Positions 62,691 to 64,000 of a stretch of DNA of 64,000 nucleotides are shown in pieces. The translations under genes and the position numbers were made by a program. Below the pieces are notes generated by a model. It was not told the DNA's origin, did no database searches, and worked only from the letters and a program-made list of their open reading frames with translations. The DNA lies in assembly GCA_013298565.1 (NCBI GenBank), contig JAAFIC010000002.1, forward strand, positions 1 to 64,000, read 5' to 3'. Numbering within the stretch: the stretch's first letter is position 1; every line of letters begins with the position of its first letter. This DNA is from Alphaproteobacteria bacterium (GTDB lineage Bacteria > Pseudomonadota > Alphaproteobacteria > Elsterales > Elsteraceae).

Positions 62691-62790
62691 GCTTTATTTT
62701 AGCCCTCGCCGGGCGGGCGCATCCGCGCCCTTGGCCGCCGCCTCAATGGCGGCTTATAGAGCCGCGCCAGAGTTAAGGCGCGCGGCTCTA
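62691..62790. repeat. Dispersed intergenic repeat, copy D (short form)
   Basis: Starts TTTATTTTAGCCCTCGCCGG and has the same shortened centre as copy C and the identical 34-nt hairpin at 62757-62790. The last triplet, on the minus strand, is the TAG stop of recR. Confidence 0.8.
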
Positions 62791-63393
62791 AGGCGCGTCC
62801 ACACTCCGCCGGGCCGCGAAAGCCGCCATTAGGGTACCGTCGTCGAGGTAATCCAACTCGCCCCCAACGGGAACGCCGTGGGCGAGGCGGGTGAGTTTGA
62901 TGCCACTGTCCGCCAAGGCTTCGGTGAGGTAATAGGCGGTCGTTTGCCCGTCGAGTGTAGCATTTAACGCTAGGATGACTTCGCTCGCGCCGCCTCCCTT
63001 CAGCCGCGCCAGCAAACGCGGCACGCCCAGCGCCTCTGGCCCGACGCCTTCGAGCGCCGAGAGCGTACCGCCGAGGACGTGATAGCGCCCGTGGAAGCTA
63101 CCCGTGCGCTCAATCGCCCACAAATCCCCCACCTGCTCGACAATACAGATTGGCCCGTGCGCTCGGCTGTCGTCGCTGCAAATACGGCACGGATCGGCGC
63201 TATCGAGCGTGCCGCAGACCGTGCACGTTTTGATCGTGCGGGCGGTTTCGCTGATCGCCTCGGCCAACGGCAGCATCAGCGCGTCGCGCCGTTTCAGCAA
63301 ATGCAACGCCGCCCGCCGCGCCGACCGGGGGCCAAGGCCGGGTAAGCGGGCGAGCAGGGCAATCAGCCCCTCCAGCGGCGTCTCGATGCTCAT
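62788..63393 (-). CDS. recR: Recombination protein RecR
   Basis: A 201-residue protein with the helix-hairpin-helix LIALLARLPGLGPRSARRAALHLL. The C4 zinc finger CTVCGTLDSADPCRIC (about 57-72), the Toprim domain (ICIVEQVGDLWAIERTGSFHGRYHVLGG) and the C-terminal TRLAHGVPVGGELDYLDDGTL follow. It works with RecF and RecO in gap repair. It follows ybaB by 10 bp in the conserved dnaX-ybaB-recR order. Its stop codon is the edge of repeat copy D. Confidence 0.96.
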   Translation of the reverse strand: MSIETPLEGLIALLARLPGLGPRSARRAALHLLKRRDALMLPLAEAISETARTIKTCTVCGTLDSADPCRICSDDSRAHGPICIVEQVGDLWAIERTGSFHGRYHVLGGTLSALEGVGPEALGVPRLLARLKGGGASEVILALNATLDGQTTAYYLTEALADSGIKLTRLAHGVPVGGELDYLDDGTLMAAFAARRSVDAP

Positions 63394-63403
63394 GAAAACG
63401 CCC

Positions 63404-63727
63404 TTAAAACGGTAGTTTGATCCCCGGTGGCAGTTTCATCCCACCAGTGAGGGCGGACATTTGCTCGGCGGCCAGCGCTTCGGTCTTGCCCTTAGCGTCA
63501 TTGATCGCTGCCAGAATCAAATCTTCCAGCATTTCAACTTCGTTGGGATCGCACAGCGATTTGTCGATGCTGATTTTCTTAAGATCGCCCTTGCCGTTAA
63601 CGCGCACTTTTACCATGCCGCCGCCGCTTTGGCCGTCCACGTCCGTGCTTTCCAGCTTGGCCTGCATTTCGGCCATTTTGGTTTGCATCTGTTGGGCCTG
63701 CTTCATCATCTGCCCAAAATTCTTCAT
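63404..63727 (-). CDS. YbaB/EbfC family nucleoid-associated protein
   Basis: A 107-residue protein: MKNFGQMMKQAQQMQTKMAEMQAKLE is the family's first helix, then GGMVKVRVNGKGDLKKISIDKSL and PNEVEMLEDLILAAINDAKGKTE. YbaB proteins bind DNA as dimers. The ATG at 63727 fits the family start; an in-frame earlier start adds seven residues. Located between dnaX and recR as in most bacteria. Confidence 0.95.
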   Translation of the reverse strand: MKNFGQMMKQAQQMQTKMAEMQAKLESTDVDGQSGGGMVKVRVNGKGDLKKISIDKSLCDPNEVEMLEDLILAAINDAKGKTEALAAEQMSALTGGMKLPPGIKLPF

Positions 63728-63756
63728 CGGGGAACTCCCTTCGGTCAATCAGCCGG

Positions 63757-64000
63757 TTAGAACGTGTGATCCAGAAAATCGCCATTATCGACGCTAAAAT
63801 CGCCGGTCTCGTCAAGCATTTCGGCATCGGGGTCGAGTGCGGCAAGGGGGGCGCTGGGCAGAAAAGACTGGCGGGGGGTGACGATCATCTCTTCCAGTGT
63901 GCCGCCCAAGGCTTTTGCTACCTGCTGCACGAGCGCGTGCTGCGCCAAGCGTTGCCGCCGCGCCGAGGCTTCCGACTGTTCTTGCTCGCGCAAGGTTTGC
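63757..64000 (-). CDS. dnaX: DNA polymerase III gamma/tau subunit, C-terminal end (partial)
   Basis: The frame is open to the window edge. The visible 80 residues (LREQEQSEASARRQRLAQHALVQQVAKALGGTLEEMIV, then an acidic tail) resemble the C-terminal domain of alphaproteobacterial DnaX. Its place directly before ybaB and recR supports this. The 5' part lies outside the window. Confidence 0.8.
   Translation of the reverse strand, partial: QTLREQEQSEASARRQRLAQHALVQQVAKALGGTLEEMIVTPRQSFLPSAPLAALDPDAEMLDETGDFSVDNGDFLDHTF

Overview
The window looks like chromosomal DNA of an alphaproteobacterium, probably a Rhodospirillales-type one; this is inferred from gene content, not from a search. The signs are a two-piece (circularly permuted) tmRNA, an alphaproteobacterial-type SspB, a short HprK without its N-terminal domain next to RapZ and an EIIA-Man-type PTS protein, and a complete dcw cluster downstream of rnpB. 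DNA is GC-rich except for one AT-rich insert at about 3.9-5.7 kb.

Layout. 0.2-7.5 kb (minus strand): DUF1178, nitrilase-family amidase, glutaredoxin, a shrunken AbrB/MazE-type antitoxin, LolA, a BaiN/HI0933-type flavoprotein, an AT-rich DUF262-DUF1524 defence-like gene, a GNAT acetyltransferase and PmbA/TldD. 7.7-26.7 kb (minus): the full division and cell-wall cluster mraZ-rsmH-ftsL-ftsI-murE-murF-mraY-murD-ftsW-murG-murC-murB-ddl-ftsQ-ftsA-ftsZ, mostly with 1-14 nt overlaps. Its leader carries seven in-phase 10-bp TGG(G) units resembling MraZ boxes, and RNase P RNA lies upstream. 27.7-34.3 kb: a PLP dehydratase divergent from an Lrp regulator, a chemoreceptor, two EamA transporters and an isolated lpxC.

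34.4-46.6 kb holds the most interesting system: a nine-gene minus-strand operon plus a divergent LysR regulator. It encodes an ammonia-lyase homologue lacking the Ala-Ser-Gly triad that makes the MIO cofactor, a quaternary-amine (OpuB/OpuC-type) ABC importer, a hydantoinase-like amidohydrolase, an N-carbamoyl amino acid amidohydrolase, a DUF917 protein and a urocanase homologue. Together these fit import and complete degradation of ergothioneine (the trimethylbetaine of 2-thiohistidine) to glutamate, with release of trimethylamine, sulfide, CO2 and ammonia. The regulator carries two LysR-type helix-turn-helix regions in tandem.

46.6-64 kb: an IS481 transposase remnant; hprK-rapZ-EIIA-ptsH-ptsI; an EamA transporter, glyoxalase II and a GST; an SsuABC/TauABC-like importer; a second chemoreceptor; a GT87-like membrane protein; a CDF-like protein; the two-piece ssrA next to sspB (the trans-translation tag and its ClpXP adaptor); an MFS transporter; and recR, ybaB and the 3' end of dnaX on the minus strand.

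Two sequence-level themes run through the window. A dispersed intergenic repeat with a 34-nt hairpin (TAGAGC...GCTCTA) occurs four times, and in three cases its first bases are the stop codon of the adjacent gene. Short perfect or near-perfect tandem repeats (3-4 copies, period 14-17 bp) begin at or just after three stop codons.
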